Notes: generated from the sequence alone by a model not told the origin. A DNA stretch of 64,000 nucleotides from Zingiber officinale (GCF_018446385.1 NC_055987.1:34359202-34423201), one strand, 5' to 3'. Counted from the first letter of the stretch, positions 34,791 to 46,455 are shown. Program-made: numbers and translations.

Positions 34791-35316
34791 GACATATCTA
34801 TGGGGATATGCTCTAGACACGGTAGCTTTCATTCTCAACCGAGTTCCATCCAAGGCCGTGATAAAGACACCATATAGGATATGGACTGGGAGAGATGCCC
34901 AGGTGTCTTTCATGAGGATTTGGGGATGTGAGGCTTACGTACGATGTCAAGTCTCAGACAAATTAGGACCCAAATCCGACAAGTGCTATTTCATCGGATA
35001 TTCCAAGGAAACTAAGGGATATTACTTCTACATTCCCAGTCAGCACAAGGTAGTTGTGGCAAAGACTGGGGTCTTTCTAGAAAGGGACTTTGTTTCTAGA
35101 AAGACTAGTGGGAGCGCGTTCGATCTTGAAGAAGTTCAAGATGCGAACAATAGCACTGATGCCTCGATGGAAATTGAACTGGAACCACAAAGTGTTACGG
35201 ATGATGTTGTTCCACAAGGAGTTGAGGAACAACAACCGGTTCAAGTAGACATACCTCTTCGCAGGTCTGATAGGGTACGTCAGCCGAGAGATACTCATTT
35301 CTCTTGTCGACCATGA
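34791..35316 (+). pseudogene. Copia integrase of copy B, second part
   Basis: It resumes exactly after the second cttcc with TYLWGYALDTVAFILNRVP, then TPYRIWTGRDAQVSFMRIWG and the C-terminal KCYFIGYSKETKGYYFY. It keeps the IPSQHKVVVAKTGVF link that copy A has lost, and the Trp that is a stop in copy A. A 3-base loss at the RRSDRVRQP linker and a further one-base loss end the frame at 35316. Confidence 0.88.
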
Positions 35317-36323
35317 TGACGTTATGCTCATAGAGGATGAGCCTACCACCTATCAGGAAGACCAGATTCCAGAAATGGCTAGAGGCCATGAGATCGAAAT
35401 GGAGTCCATGTACACCAACCAAGTATGGACTTTGGTTGATCCACGAAGGGTAAAACCCATTGGGTGTAAGTGGGTCTTTAAGAGAGACTGACATGGATGG
35501 ACTTATCTATAAGGGTCGCTTGGTAGCTAAAGGTTTCAAGCAGATTCATGGTATTGACTATGATGAAACCTTTTCTCCAGTAGCGATGTTTAAGTCCATT
35601 CGGATCATGCTTGCTATTGCAGCCTACCATGACTATGAGACATGGCAGATGGATGGAAACCTACTTGAGGATGTGTACATGACACAGCCTGAGGGTTTTG
35701 TCGATCCACAGCATACTAGTAGAGTATGCAAGCTGCATAGGTCCATTTATGGACTAAAGCAAGCTTCTCGGAGCTGGAATCTTCGATTTAATGATGCAAT
35801 CAAACAGTTTGGTTTCATCAAGAATGAAGATTAGCCTTGTGTCTACAAGAAGGTTGTAGAGGATATAGTTGTCTTCCTCATATTGTATGTGGATGACATA
35901 CTACTCATTGGGAAGGACATCCCTATGCTTTAGTCTGTCAAGACCTTGCTAGGGAGTTGATTCTCAATGAAGGACTTAGGTGAGGCATCTCGTATTCTAG
36001 GGATACAGATCTATAGAGATAGATCTAAGAGATTGCTTGGCCTAAGTCAGAGTACATACATTGACAAGGTACTCCTTCGGTTTGCCATGCAGAACTCCAA
36101 GAAGGGATTTCTGCCGATGTCACATGGCGTGAGTCTTTCGAAGACTCAAGGTCCCTCTTCTAGAGAGGAGAGAGACCGCATGGATCAGATCGCTTATGCC
36201 TCAGCCATAGGATCGATCATGTACGCCATGCTATGTACTCGACCTGATGTCTCGTATGCTTTGAGCATGACGAGCAGATACCAGTCAGATCCTGTCATGG
36301 ATAGCGATCAAGAATATTCTTAA
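35317..36323 (+). pseudogene. Copia reverse transcriptase of copy B
   Basis: The same domain order as copy A, with GRLVAKGFKQ, MLAIAAYHDYETW, the YVDD motif near 35890 and RPDVSYALSMTSRYQ. Compared with copy A it has a dense run of small deletions between 35280 and 35660, plus the shared stops in NED-stop-PCVYKK (35832) and the TGA near 35958. Confidence 0.85.
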
Positions 36324-36339
36324 GTACTTAAGAAGTACT

Positions 36340-36757
36340 AAAAATATTTCTTGATATATGGAGGCAATGATGAGCTAGTGTAAAGGGTTACGGTGATGCT
36401 AGCTTCCAGACTATAGATCGCAATCGGGGTTCGTATTTTGCATTAATGGTGGTGTCGGAAGAGTTCAAGCAAGATCGATGGCTGATTCTACAAAGTACAT
36501 TCGCATCGGAGGCAAAGGAGGCGCTTTGGATCCGCAAGTTCATCATCGAACTTGGGGTGGTTCCTAGCATTCTTGATCCCATTGAGCTCTATTGTGACAA
36601 CAATGGAGCTATAACACAGACGAAGGAACCTCGCTCACACCGGACCAAGCATATACTACGGCGCTTCCATCTCATTCGAGAGATCATTGAGAGAGGAGAT
36701 GTGAAGATTTACAGAGTAACATCCCTTGACCAAGGCTTTGGCACAGAGGAAGCATGA
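36340..36757 (+). pseudogene. Copia RNase H of copy B
   Basis: Recognisable pieces are KEALWIRKFIIELGVVPS, DPIELYCDNNGAITQTKEP and TKHILRRFHLIREIIERGD. Several short deletions remove the DSTTEAEY block, and another one (near 36718) removes the PTEANIAD part. The end of the element and its polypurine tract (36811-36820) are intact. Confidence 0.85.
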
Positions 36758-36820
36758 TGGTCACACTAGGTCATTGGGCCTTAGAGCCTACACTGATTGG
36801 CACTAGTGCTAGTGGGAGAT

Positions 36821-38807
36821 TGTTAGTTAGAGCCCTAGAGCCAATCATTTGATTATTGTATGGACTCATTGTATCATATTCTTGTATATTAATAAAGGCA
36901 TTTGTTTGATTATTATACTTATTTGTATTAGTGCCAAATAGACTAAGTATAATAGCGTCCTTGAGTAGAAGGTTCATACCTATATCAATCGATTAGTTGA
37001 ATCGATAGTGAGATGATATAGGGAACACTACTCTAAATCATTCCTAGTTGAGTATTAACATTCAGGGACAATGTTAATGCAATAAGACTAGCATGTAGGT
37101 CAGCTCGATGACTTGATCTCACAAGTCATGGATATAGAGATATCAAGCTGACACATGGGTATACATTGGAGAATGTACACTGAATGAACCGCCATGAGAA
37201 AGTATCATGGATCGTTATATGAGTGTCATATACTTTCTCATGTGGCTATTAGTATGACAATTAGTCCTTAGACCTGAAGTCACCATAGATCCCTACATAA
37301 GGAGTTATGTACTTTGGTTTCGTCAACCCCCGTAACTGGGTGGACTATAAAGGCGATTACTGGGTATATAACGAATTATGTAGAGGGATGTGAGTGATGT
37401 AGATGGGATCTATCCCTCCCATATGACGGGAGCGACATCGGTATTCTTGATAGAGTGAGACCACTAAGTGCATGGCCATGCCCAAATGAGTCAACATTAG
37501 ATGTTGAGCTCATTTGATCGAGTGAGTCTACTTGGAGTTCAAGATTTAGATTGATTAGAGGATGACATGGTCTATGCCTCACATTGATCAATCTAGATGT
37601 CTAGGATAGAAGGACAATGTCACATATTGTGAGGAGTCACAATTAGTAGTCACAAGGTGATGTTGGATCTCAACATTCTTGTAACTTGGGTAGCAATGAT
37701 GTATTACTAGATGCCGCTCATTGCTTATGTTTCTAAAGGAGTTTAGGAACATTGCCAACGTTACAAGAACCTATTGGGTCACACACAAAGAACAAGTGGA
37801 CGGAGATTAGGTTCATATGATGAACCAAGAGGATTAGATTCATTTGATGAATTAAATTGGATTAAGAGTAATCCAAATTGGGCTAGCTTGAGTTAGACTC
37901 AAGTTGATTCATGTGTTCAATGAGTCTAATTTAGATTATGATTCATTGAATCAATTTAATTAAATGAATTAGATTCATTATATTAAATTGGCTTGAATTA
38001 AATGGTTTGATTAGATCAACCATGAGAGAGAGATTAAGTCAAGTTTGACTTGACTTGAGAGGAAGAGGAAGAGTCAAGTTTGACTTGACTTTGCCACATC
38101 ATATGTGTGACTTGGCATTAAGTGGCCAACGATGATGTGCCACATCATCATAGTTAATACATGATTATGCCACCTAATGGAAGTTACACTTCCTTCTTTG
38201 TTTTAATGTGGTCGGCCACATTAATGAGAGTAATTACTCTCATTGTAGCCGGCCACTCAAAATGAAGGGAATTGATGTTTTCCATTTTAATGATTATTAA
38301 CTCCTTCTTCTTCCTCCTTGGGTGGTCTCTCTTCTCTCCATGGTGCTGTTGCCGTGAGGTTCCAAGAGTGGAGAGGGTGATTTGAGTTCCCAAAAGTAGA
38401 AAGGGTAAGTGAAGGTCACATAGAAGAGTGTTCTTGGTTTTTATCCTCTCTTCTTTGATCTCCTTTCTTCTTCCATTCCATCCGAGAGCCCTAGAAAGTG
38501 CTAGCACACTTGGGGTCTCTCTTTTCCATCCTTTGAGTGTGAGAGACACTCCTTGTTCATGTGGATATCATTAGAGGAGTGTCTACGTTGACACTCTCGA
38601 GATCCGGCGTACCGTTGGACGAGCGGGATTTGCGAGGGCACGCTTCAAGGGTAAAATTATTAACATGTAGATCTAGGAGTAGATCTAAAATTTTGAAACT
38701 CGTACTCGTAATTTTCGTTCGGTTTTCCTTACACGGATCTACGGCTTTGAGTGATTCGGGGTTTTCGCGACGTGAAAAGCGATTTTCGCGGCCCGAAAAG
38801 CCCAACA
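36821..38807 (+). repeat. Copia LTR C
   Basis: 1987 bases from TGTTAGTTAGAGCCC to GCCCAACA. It lacks four bases near 37326 that A and B share. It is followed directly by the target duplication caatt and the rest of the gypsy LTR. Confidence 0.92.
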
Positions 38808-40458
38808 CAATTCACATATACAAGTTCTAAAATGGTTGGGAAACATTCTAACATCAAATACTTAGTATTCTAAACTTGGCCTAGTGCATAGTTCATTAGT
38901 TCATGGCAATTAAACATACTTAAGTGCGGAACACATAAAATATTAAGAGTTCTAATGCTTAAAACAAAACTTGTTAGATCCCTAAGATCTTTATTCCAAG
39001 TTCCACCCTCACACATCTTCATCGCATTGACCTTCAGCCTCCGCTAGTCCATCTTTCCTTTACCCTTATCTACAGTATAAGGAAAAGAGTATCTGTAAGC
39101 TTTCGCTTAGTAAGAAACCATCTACCTCACAAAAATATGCATACGATGAAATCATGCTTTTAAAACATGCTATTTGAAATATATACATATACTGAACATG
39201 TAAAAGCATATCATGGCATACAAGCAAACTAGTCATGGCAAGAGGTGCTAACATAAGCTATCATATTGTATCAAAAGAAAACTAAACTGATGCGACCAAA
39301 CTGAGCTGAGCTAATTCTAAACTAATGCTAAAGCCATACTGATTTCACATAACTATTGGTGAAGTTTTAAAAACTATTTTCATAAATAGATTAAAATAAT
39401 AATCATGCTGCTGATGGGCCCCGCATCTGTACGTGCTATGCGCGCATCCCCAACTAGACCCGGGTTTGCAAGTCCCGAATTTAGTAGGGTTACTAGGTTA
39501 TCTGAACATAGGGACGACTGTGGGAGCCCAACCCAGTGGATATCTAATCCAGTACAGTGCCACTGCTAAAATAATATACTGATTATAGCTGAGTTCTTCT
39601 TATATTGCTATTTCTAGGTTATCTGAACCTAGAGCTAGGTTATCTGAACCTGGAGGTGACTGTGGGAGCCCACCCATTGGACCACAGTCCCATATTACTA
39701 TAGTAAACTATACATACTGAATAAATGCTTCTATTGCATTTACTAAGCTATTAAAATGCCTAAGTTGCATTCTTTTTCTGTGCTGCACATATTATCGAAC
39801 ACCTAGTGTGAACCATTGCACAACCTATGTGTCCAAAATTTGTATGCTACTAAACAAAGAAGAAATTCACACGAGAGCTACTTATACTGCAGGTGAGGGG
39901 TTTCTTACCTCTTGCGCTAGTTTTCTTACGAATCTAGTCGCTAGTTTTCCGGTGGAGACGATCTTCTCGACGATTCTCTTGTGTCCACGCGTTCTTCTCG
40001 CGGAGAGAAACATCCTCGTGTCGGAGTCGTCGCCGGAAGGTGCTCCTATGGCCATTGGGACGGAAACCTAGCCCTTGGGGCTTGGTGCGCCGAGAGAAGG
40101 AAGAGGGGAAAGGGGGCGGCGTGACTAGGGTGAGGGAGGAGAGAGTTACGTTAAAAATAACTCTTCACTTAATTTTTCCCTATTTATATTAAGTGGTAAA
40201 TTCAGCCCAACTCTAATATAAATATAATTGATTCCCTTCCCTTTCAGCACGGCCCTGCTGGGTTCACTTGGTTACTAAAGCTTTCTATAAGACATAGGGC
40301 CTCATAGGTCTCGGGTTCAATTCTCGCGTAGGCTATTTTCTCTTCTATTTTTTTTTTGCTACTTTCGCTACTCTAAAAATTCTGTAAAAATATCCTAAAA
40401 TTCCATAAAAATACTAGGATATTTCTAATAATTATTTTGAGAATTTTTGGGCATTACA
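38808..40458 (-). repeat. 5' LTR of the minus-strand gypsy element, outer part
   Basis: It starts with the duplicated caatt and matches 10550-12201 closely, including the GC-rich leader (39895-40120) and the tRNA-like segment (40259-40330). It ends GGGCATTACA at 40458. Open frames here are the same LTR-derived ones as at 10810 and 11552. Confidence 0.9.
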
Positions 40459-40979
40459 CCTCCATAACGCTTTAAAAGGATAGTTCGAGCAGCATAAAGA
40501 AATAACTAAATTACAATCCTCAAACGATTCTTCTATTGCTATGACTTCACTCTGCCAGTGTACTACTACTCCGAGATGTCTGACTGCTGCTGACAGACCA
40601 ATACAGACACACAAGCGTGCTTAGATTCTATAGTGTTGGTAACAATTTACTATTATTGTAAATCTTTTTATTACTTGAAAAAAGGGAGTGTAGATTGTTA
40701 CACTCCCCTTCCTATATTTTGTATTTGATTCCCTCTTTCATCTGCTTCGAAATATATTTTTAATGGATTACTCGTCAATATGGTCTGAGGGATCATGGAT
40801 CTTGGAGTAAGAGTCATCGAAGGCTCCGAATCAAGTAACTTCTCTAGTTCTTGTTCTTGCTTTTTGTTTCTGTGTTGATTTATTCCACTCCGTATTCGTT
40901 TCTCTAAATTGAAAAAGATAAATTTTTTTAAAACTCATGATTCACTCCCTCCCCTTCTCATGTGTGCATTGATTCTACA
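40459..40979 (+). mobile_element. SIRE-type LTR, right part
   Basis: This continues the LTR begun at 9077 and ends GATTCTACA at 40979, just ahead of a PBS. The stretch catgattcactccctccccttctcatgtg near its end matches, in reverse complement, the left end of the minus LTR at 45401. Confidence 0.72.
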
Positions 40980-40981
40980 AG

Positions 40982-40994
40982 TGGTATCAGAGCC
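40982..40994 (+). other. Primer binding site of the SIRE-type element
   Basis: TGGTATCAGAGCC is an exact initiator-Met tRNA PBS, two bases past the LTR. Confidence 0.88.
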
Positions 40995-41271
40995 TATATT
41001 CACTCTGAATTGGTGCAACCATCAATTGAGCCGGGGGAGGGGGGGGTGGTTCTCTTTGTTTTCTTTTGTTTCGACTTTAAGTTTTTTTTTTTTGTCTATC
41101 TAAATTGGTATAATTACCTCTTCAGAAAATTTTCTCATTGCAATTTCTTTGAATTGCTTGAATTTGTGCAACACCAATCGAGTTTTCTTATCTTTATCGT
41201 TTCTCACACTACTAGTGCAACACCTAGTCTTGAGATTTCTTTGTTTCTTATTTTTTTGTGCAAAATTCTAA

Positions 41272-42330
41272 TGGCCCAAAGCAAAGGCTTCAGCACCGCG
41301 TGCCCTCCACTCTTCACCAGGGATGACTTCCCATATTGTAAGACAAGAATGGAGGTTTACCTTAAGATGGACATCAACCAATGGTTCTTTATCTGACACG
41401 GGTACCAAGCACCGGTTGACGAAGCAACTAAAGTACCTATTGATCTAGATAATAGGAACCCGGACATGAAGAAGAAATCCCAAATCAACTCCAAACACTA
41501 AACACCCTCCATGTGGATTGACCAAGGAGGAACTCAACTAGGTTGGCTTATTTAAAAATGCAAAGGAGCTATGGGACAAGCTAATAGAACTGCACGAGGG
41601 CACCAGCGACGTGAAGGTAAATAAAAGAGATCTTTTATTAAATTCATTATTTAATATTAAAATACAGGATAGATAAATGATAACACAACTTCATGCAAGG
41701 ATTAAAGACATCCTCAATGGGTTGCAGCTCATCGGCCAGAGCTTCAAAACCAAGACATCATAAGGTATGCTCTAAATTCGTTTCCCTAAAATGCACTGTG
41801 AGCATCTATAATAGATGCCTATAAAATTTCAAAGAATTTAAATAAATTTAAATTAGATGAACTATTTTGTGAACTAGAACTAGATGAACAAACTAACACC
41901 TTAAGGATCAAGAAAGGTGTAGCTTTCCTTGCAGGTTCCACAAAGCAGACAAAGAACAAGACCAAACAAAAAGTAGAATTTGAATCTGACTCAGACTCAA
42001 ATGCAGAAGAGCAATTGGTGAACACTGTAAGAAAAATGTTCACTAAGAAGAAGAAAGACTTCAGCACAAAGGACCTTCAAAAGATGATCAAGCCCAATAT
42101 CAGTAAGTCAAGCTTCACCTACTTCGAGTGCAATAAAAAAGGACACTACAAACACAAATGTCCTAATCTCAAGGAGGGAAAACTAAAGAAATTCAAAAAA
42201 AAAAAAAAGAAGACCTTCAAGGTGACTTGGGACGAGTCGTCCTTGGAGGAATTAGACAACGACAAACCGAAGCTGACCAACTACCTCTCACTGATGGCAA
42301 CCGAACTAGAATCAGAAAGAGAGTTGGAAT
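41272..42330 (+). pseudogene. SIRE/Maximus-type copia gag (broken)
   Basis: The start reads MAQSKGFSTACPPLFTRDDF and YCKTRMEVYLKMDINQW, the typical SIRE-type gag opening. A TGA ends it at 41394, and many stops and shifts follow. Later pieces are still readable: the LWDKLIELHEGT-like region near 41570, and 42015-42330 with MFTKKKKDFSTKDLQKM. The zinc knuckle reads YFECNKKGHYKHKC near 42121, its first Cys replaced by Tyr. An uninterrupted A-run at 42197-42210 encodes a Lys run. No protease, integrase or RT follows. Confidence 0.85.
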
Positions 42331-43780
42331 AAGAAGATGAGTCTAAGTCCGAGTTGAGCCGTGAGTTCGTACTCATTTCCAAAGGTTCCAACGAGGTGCA
42401 ATCTATATTAAGCAAAAAGTTTTTTTTTTAATTATCGCATGCTTAGAAAATTATCTACTTCTGAAAACCAAGTAAATATACTTAGTAAAGAAGATGAAGA
42501 ACTTAAAGAACAATTGGATCCAAACCTCAAATCTAAAAAAATTGAAAATGTAAACTCAACTCAAGTTATAAAACTTGAGGAAGAGAATTCAAAAGTAAAA
42601 ATGAAATTATAAATCTCAAAAGTTTACTAGAAAAATTTACAACAAGATCCAAAAATCTTGACTTAATACTTGGATCTTAAAAAGCTATTTATAACAAATC
42701 TGGACTTGAATAAAAAGATAACTCAAATAAAATATTTATCTCATTTTTCAGTTAGAACAAAAATCAAATAAAATCTTGGGTTACAAAAGCTTGTCTAATC
42801 AAGCAAGTAGGACCCAACCAATATTATATACCAAAAAATAAAATTCACTATCAAAAAATAAAACAAAATAAATCTAACAAATCAAAACCAAAGTACAACA
42901 AATCAAATAAAACATTAAACCACAAATTCAATAAATCAAACTCAAACATAAACTACAAACTTCATTCTAACAAATCAAATTCAAACTCGAGCTATAATCA
43001 AGTTTACTACAATTACAAAATAAATCGATATAAACCTAAAACTTAAATTGAAATTCAATAATTTAGGAGAAGGCACCAAACTAGTTGGTACCTCTAAAAT
43101 AATAGTTTATCCATCTGGGAAATTAGGACTAGATTAACAAGATAACTTGACTTTTGTCCAACCTAGTATCTGGATAGGGCAAGATGATAGTACGTTAGGG
43201 AGGCTTAGTCTAGGGAGTCAAGTAGGGTAAGACATACCCTTCTTGGTCTACTTAGCTAAGTGAAACTAACCGAAGCTACTTCGCCAAATCCTAGACTAGT
43301 TAGACCAAGGTTTATCAATAGAAAAATTAAATGTCCAATTTCTTAAAAAGAATTTGTCTAGAAGTAGTTGTTGCTTAGATACCCAAAAAGGCCCCTATGC
43401 CTCGCCACAACCTGGAAGTCAATTTTTGAAATGTGCATTTAATTAACTGAGTGTTAAATCTAAATTTAATACAAAGTCAAACCATCTTCAAATAAAAATT
43501 TAACTAATTTATCTCACAAAACTATAGAAAGACCTTAGTTGAACAATTAGACTCGGTGAGATGATTAAGGTCAAATTAAAATTATGACTTAAAATTAAAT
43601 TAAAATTAAAACTTAAACATAAAATTAAAATTAAAATTAAAACTAAAATTTAAAATTTAAAATTTAAAATTTAAACTTAAATTAAATTAAATTAGAATTG
43701 AATTAAAATTAAATTAAAACTAAATTAAAAATTAAACTTAAAATTAAAACTTAAAATTAAATTAAATTTCAAAATTAATT
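42331..43780 (+). other. Degenerate SIRE-type internal sequence and AT-rich spacer
   Basis: Up to about 42620 there are traces of a coiled-coil gag tail (LSKEDEELKEQLDPNLKSK). Beyond that lies A-rich sequence with repeated aaatcaaa words. A less degenerate stretch at 43060-43430 (gaaggcaccaaactagttggtacc onward) has no domain I recognise. 43580-43780 is a simple aaattaaaa-type repeat. The pol genes expected here are missing. Confidence 0.55.
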
Positions 43781-43799
43781 AATTCTAGCCTCAGATAAA

Positions 43800-43985
43800 A
43801 TCCAATCAAGATGCCTCAACAAGCGTTGGAGGCGCCTTCCATTAAGGCGGCAAAAATCTTGCCAAAACACTTGATGGTGCCTTCACTGACTTAAAGGCAC
43901 CCTCCATAATGCATTGAAGGCGCCTTCCCTAATGCATTAAAGGCGCCTTCCATCAAGTTAAAGGCACCTCCAATCCTAGTTTTAA
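43800..43985. repeat. GGCGCC palindrome cluster
   Basis: Several copies of GGAGGCGCCTTCC, GAAGGCGCCTTCC and decayed forms (aaggcaccctcc) occur with short spacers. The clusters in the SIRE-type LTRs at 9655-9922 and 45905-46095 are alike. Palindromic tgcattgaag and tgcattaaag spacers alternate with the units. Confidence 0.8.
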
Positions 43986-44168
43986 CAGTGAATAGAGGGC
44001 TTCTTTGTTCGCCAAAATGAGTTTGAGAAGGTACCCTCCAGTCGATTTCTTCACCTTTTTCTCCCCTGTTCACCTCCTAAACTTCAAATATGTCTCCTAG
44101 GTATTCTGTAACTCTATCTAAATATTCATTTCTTTATATTTACATGTTTTCTTTGAATATTTACATGT

Positions 44169-45400
44169 ATGTATCACTTTAGGAAACGATGGAATGTTAA
44201 TCCGTCCCATGCTAGTTATAGTAGTGTCCTCTCTGCTGATGCTAGATTCCCCACCAATCAACTTAGGCTAGATTTTCTGGATCGTACATATGTTGCACTA
44301 AAATCTAGGTACCTTAGTAGGACATTTTTTCTCTCATTATTGTCCCCTATTTTAGAAGTTATAGAGTATTACAAGTTAGATAGACTAGTCATTCAGTCAA
44401 CTTAGACTTAATTATGTGCCCAATTTTATAACAATTTAGTTAGGGTAGATGACTTGACATACTCTATCAGAGCAACTGGTAAAGACTTCAATTTTTCACC
44501 TACTTTATTGTATGACTATTTAGGACTTAGGCAGTCTACATGTCAATTTTTGTATTATCCTAGTAGGCACCTGTCATTTGGCGAATCCTACTCCCTTATT
44601 ACATTGGATATCATCCATATGTATTTTTTTGGAGCAAGAGAGTACCCACTGTGACTAACTTTAGATCTCTCTCTCTTAGGGTTTAGAACTATGTCTTATA
44701 CAAAGTCTTTACCACCTATATTTTATCGATCACATTTTGCGATGTTGCGACAATGTGACCATCTCATTCTTTCTTTCTTTATGCACTATGCCAGAGACTA
44801 GATATCGACATTGCATTACATATGTTTCATAATGTCATTCATGCATCCAGTCTCATCACTAGGGGACTAGTTCATATGCCCTACTCCCACATTTTGACAA
44901 TCATGTTTTTTACCATAGGAGTAGACATGACCCAAGGTACACTCACTCCCCTTAGTGCTGATGAGATTAGCGTTAGCTTGCATTAGTACATATAGAAGTT
45001 ACCGCTTAGGGGGGACTGACTTGGAGAGCGAGTCTTCAGCTAGCCATTCCAAATGAGGCTGGTGAGGGCATCTCGCCAGTCATTCCAGCCGAGGTCAATG
45101 AGGCAGCTATGGCTATGGAAGAAGAGATGCCAGAGTTTACATTTGGCGAGTTCTTTACACCTCTTTCGACTATAACGTAGCCTTCAACCTCACTTTCCAT
45201 AGATGAGCGCCTTACTAGACTGGAGGGGTCTTCAGCCTTTAACCTCACTTTCCATAGATGAGCGCCTTACTAGACTGGAGGGGTCTTCCACACAAATCTA
45301 GCAGTCAGTCTCAAAGGGATTCACCTCTCTCCGTGATGAGATGACCACTGGATTTAGGCAGATAGACCAACAGATACAGGCCACGTTGGATCTGGTTGCA
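44169..45400 (+). pseudogene. Env-like / putative plant transposon protein ORF remnant
   Basis: Open pieces separated by stops read FRKRWNVNPSHASYSSVL, VALKSRYLSR, then (44454-44654) DLTYSIRATGKDFNFSPTLL with YDYLGLRQ. This layout, a leading VR or IRGK-type strand followed by FSP and a GLP-like turn, recalls the third ORF of Athila- and SIRE-related elements (putative plant transposon protein family). The last part (45200-45400) could code for a helix-rich tail, RLTRLEGSSTQ and TGFRQIDQQIQATLDLV. A direct duplication of about 57 bases lies at 45181-45290. The family assignment is from memory of such proteins and is uncertain. The reading frame is broken throughout. Confidence 0.5.
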
Positions 45401-46206
45401 CATGAGAGGGGTGTGAATCATGTGATTTTAAAAAATGTATCTTTTCCATTTTTAAGAACTCAATACACAACAAAAAATTACGAGAAAAGATCGAAATAGA
45501 ACAACAAGTAAAAGAACACGTGTTTAATTTTACATGGTTCGGAGTCTTTAGTGACTCCTACTACAAGACTCAAGTCGTATGGGCCTATCGATGGATAATC
45601 CACTAAAATATCTTTTCCAGTGCTTCTAAAAAAGGTAATCGAGTACACTGAAAGAAGGAACAAGTGCAACAACCTGCACTTGTCCTATTGCAAGTAATTA
45701 AGTATGCAAATTACAATTTGTTACCCAACACCTCTGAAGATTTTTAGCTTAGGCTCGGTGTAGGTTGGTTCCTCGGTAGTAGTCGAGTGCAACAACGTCA
45801 CAGCAGAGTCACAGCAGTAGGCCAGAGCAGTCGGAACCTCAATCGGACGCAAAGAAGCTTGTATATGAGTTGTTGTTGAAGCTTTAGGTGAGCAGGCTTA
45901 TAAAGAGCATGGAAGGTGCCTTTCATAGGCATTGAAGGCACCTCCAATGGGATAAAGTTTATCCCACAAATGTTGTACCTTATCTGCTTCAATCGCGAAA
46001 ATTAATTCTTTGGAAGGCGCCTTCCATGAACAGTACGAAGGCGCCTTCCATGAACAGTACGAAGGCACCTTCATCTGCTTAAAGGCACCTTCGAACACTA
46101 TTTATCCGAAGGCAAATTTGTATCCTTTGTCCTGCAAAATAACGTTAGTCGAATAAACCAAATTATGACCTGCAAGACAAGTGTTAGCACAATAATAAGC
46201 AATAGT
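45401..46206 (-). mobile_element. Minus-oriented SIRE-type LTR, 3' part
   Basis: It is the reverse complement of the same LTR family as 9077/40979, starting (on the minus strand) at 59464. It contains GGCGCC palindromes at 45905-46095, including two GGAAGGCGCCTTCCATGAAC-type units in tandem. Its terminal 12 or so bases (to ...TCTACA) and PBS are missing at 45401, where it meets the env-like remnant. It is interrupted at 46206 by the gypsy element (duplication atagt). Confidence 0.7.
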
Positions 46207-46375
46207 TGTAACGACCCAATTTTCACTATTTCAAGTTCTAAAAGTCCTTAAAAATATTTAGAAATGCTATAGAAATATTCTAGAGATTTTTAGGTATTTT
46301 AGAATATTTTTATGGAATTTTCTGAGGTCGTTTGATATTTTTACTAAACGAGAGAAATTTGGACAAAAATAATGT

Positions 46376-46455
46376 CCATGCCGAGATTCAGACCGTGGAC
46401 CTCGGGTTAAGCCAAGTCTTAAGTGAACCCAGCCAACCAACTGTTCCGCGGCTGT
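46376..46455 (-). repeat. Antisense tRNA-like segment in the gypsy LTR
   Basis: The minus strand gives GGTTGGCTGGGTTCACTT (A-box-like) and a B-box-like GGTCTGAATCTC; the copy in the 3' LTR (53214-53290) reads GGTTTGAATCTC. It is 170-250 bases from the LTR start, as at 4488. Confidence 0.5.

Larger units (their letters stand above)
17712..38807 (+). mobile_element. Tandem Ty1/copia array: LTR-internal-LTR-internal-LTR
   Basis: Three nearly identical LTRs (17712-19701, 24853-26843, 36821-38807; 1990, 1991 and 1987 bases) enclose two internal regions. The whole array has only one target duplication, caatt at 17707-17711 and 38808-38812. No duplication flanks the middle LTR. Both internal regions carry the same gag deletion and several of the same stop codons. 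This fits unequal recombination between LTRs of one defective element after insertion. The right internal region also holds the gag-only element. The copia lineage cannot be settled by eye. Confidence 0.9.
9923..40458 (-). mobile_element. Complete Tekay-type gypsy element with nested insertions
   Basis: The outer limits are TGTAACG at 9923 (end of the 3' LTR on the plus strand) and gggcattaca at 40458 (start of the 5' LTR). Flanks ccccc (9918-9922) and cctcc (40459-40463) are a target duplication with one mismatch. Without the copia nest, the two LTRs are 2279 and about 2280 bases, so insertion is fairly recent. Internal order on the minus strand is PBS, gag with zinc knuckle, protease, RT, RNase H, integrase, chromodomain-like tail and polypurine tract. 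It landed inside the SIRE-type LTR. The 5' LTR later received the tandem copia. Confidence 0.88.
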
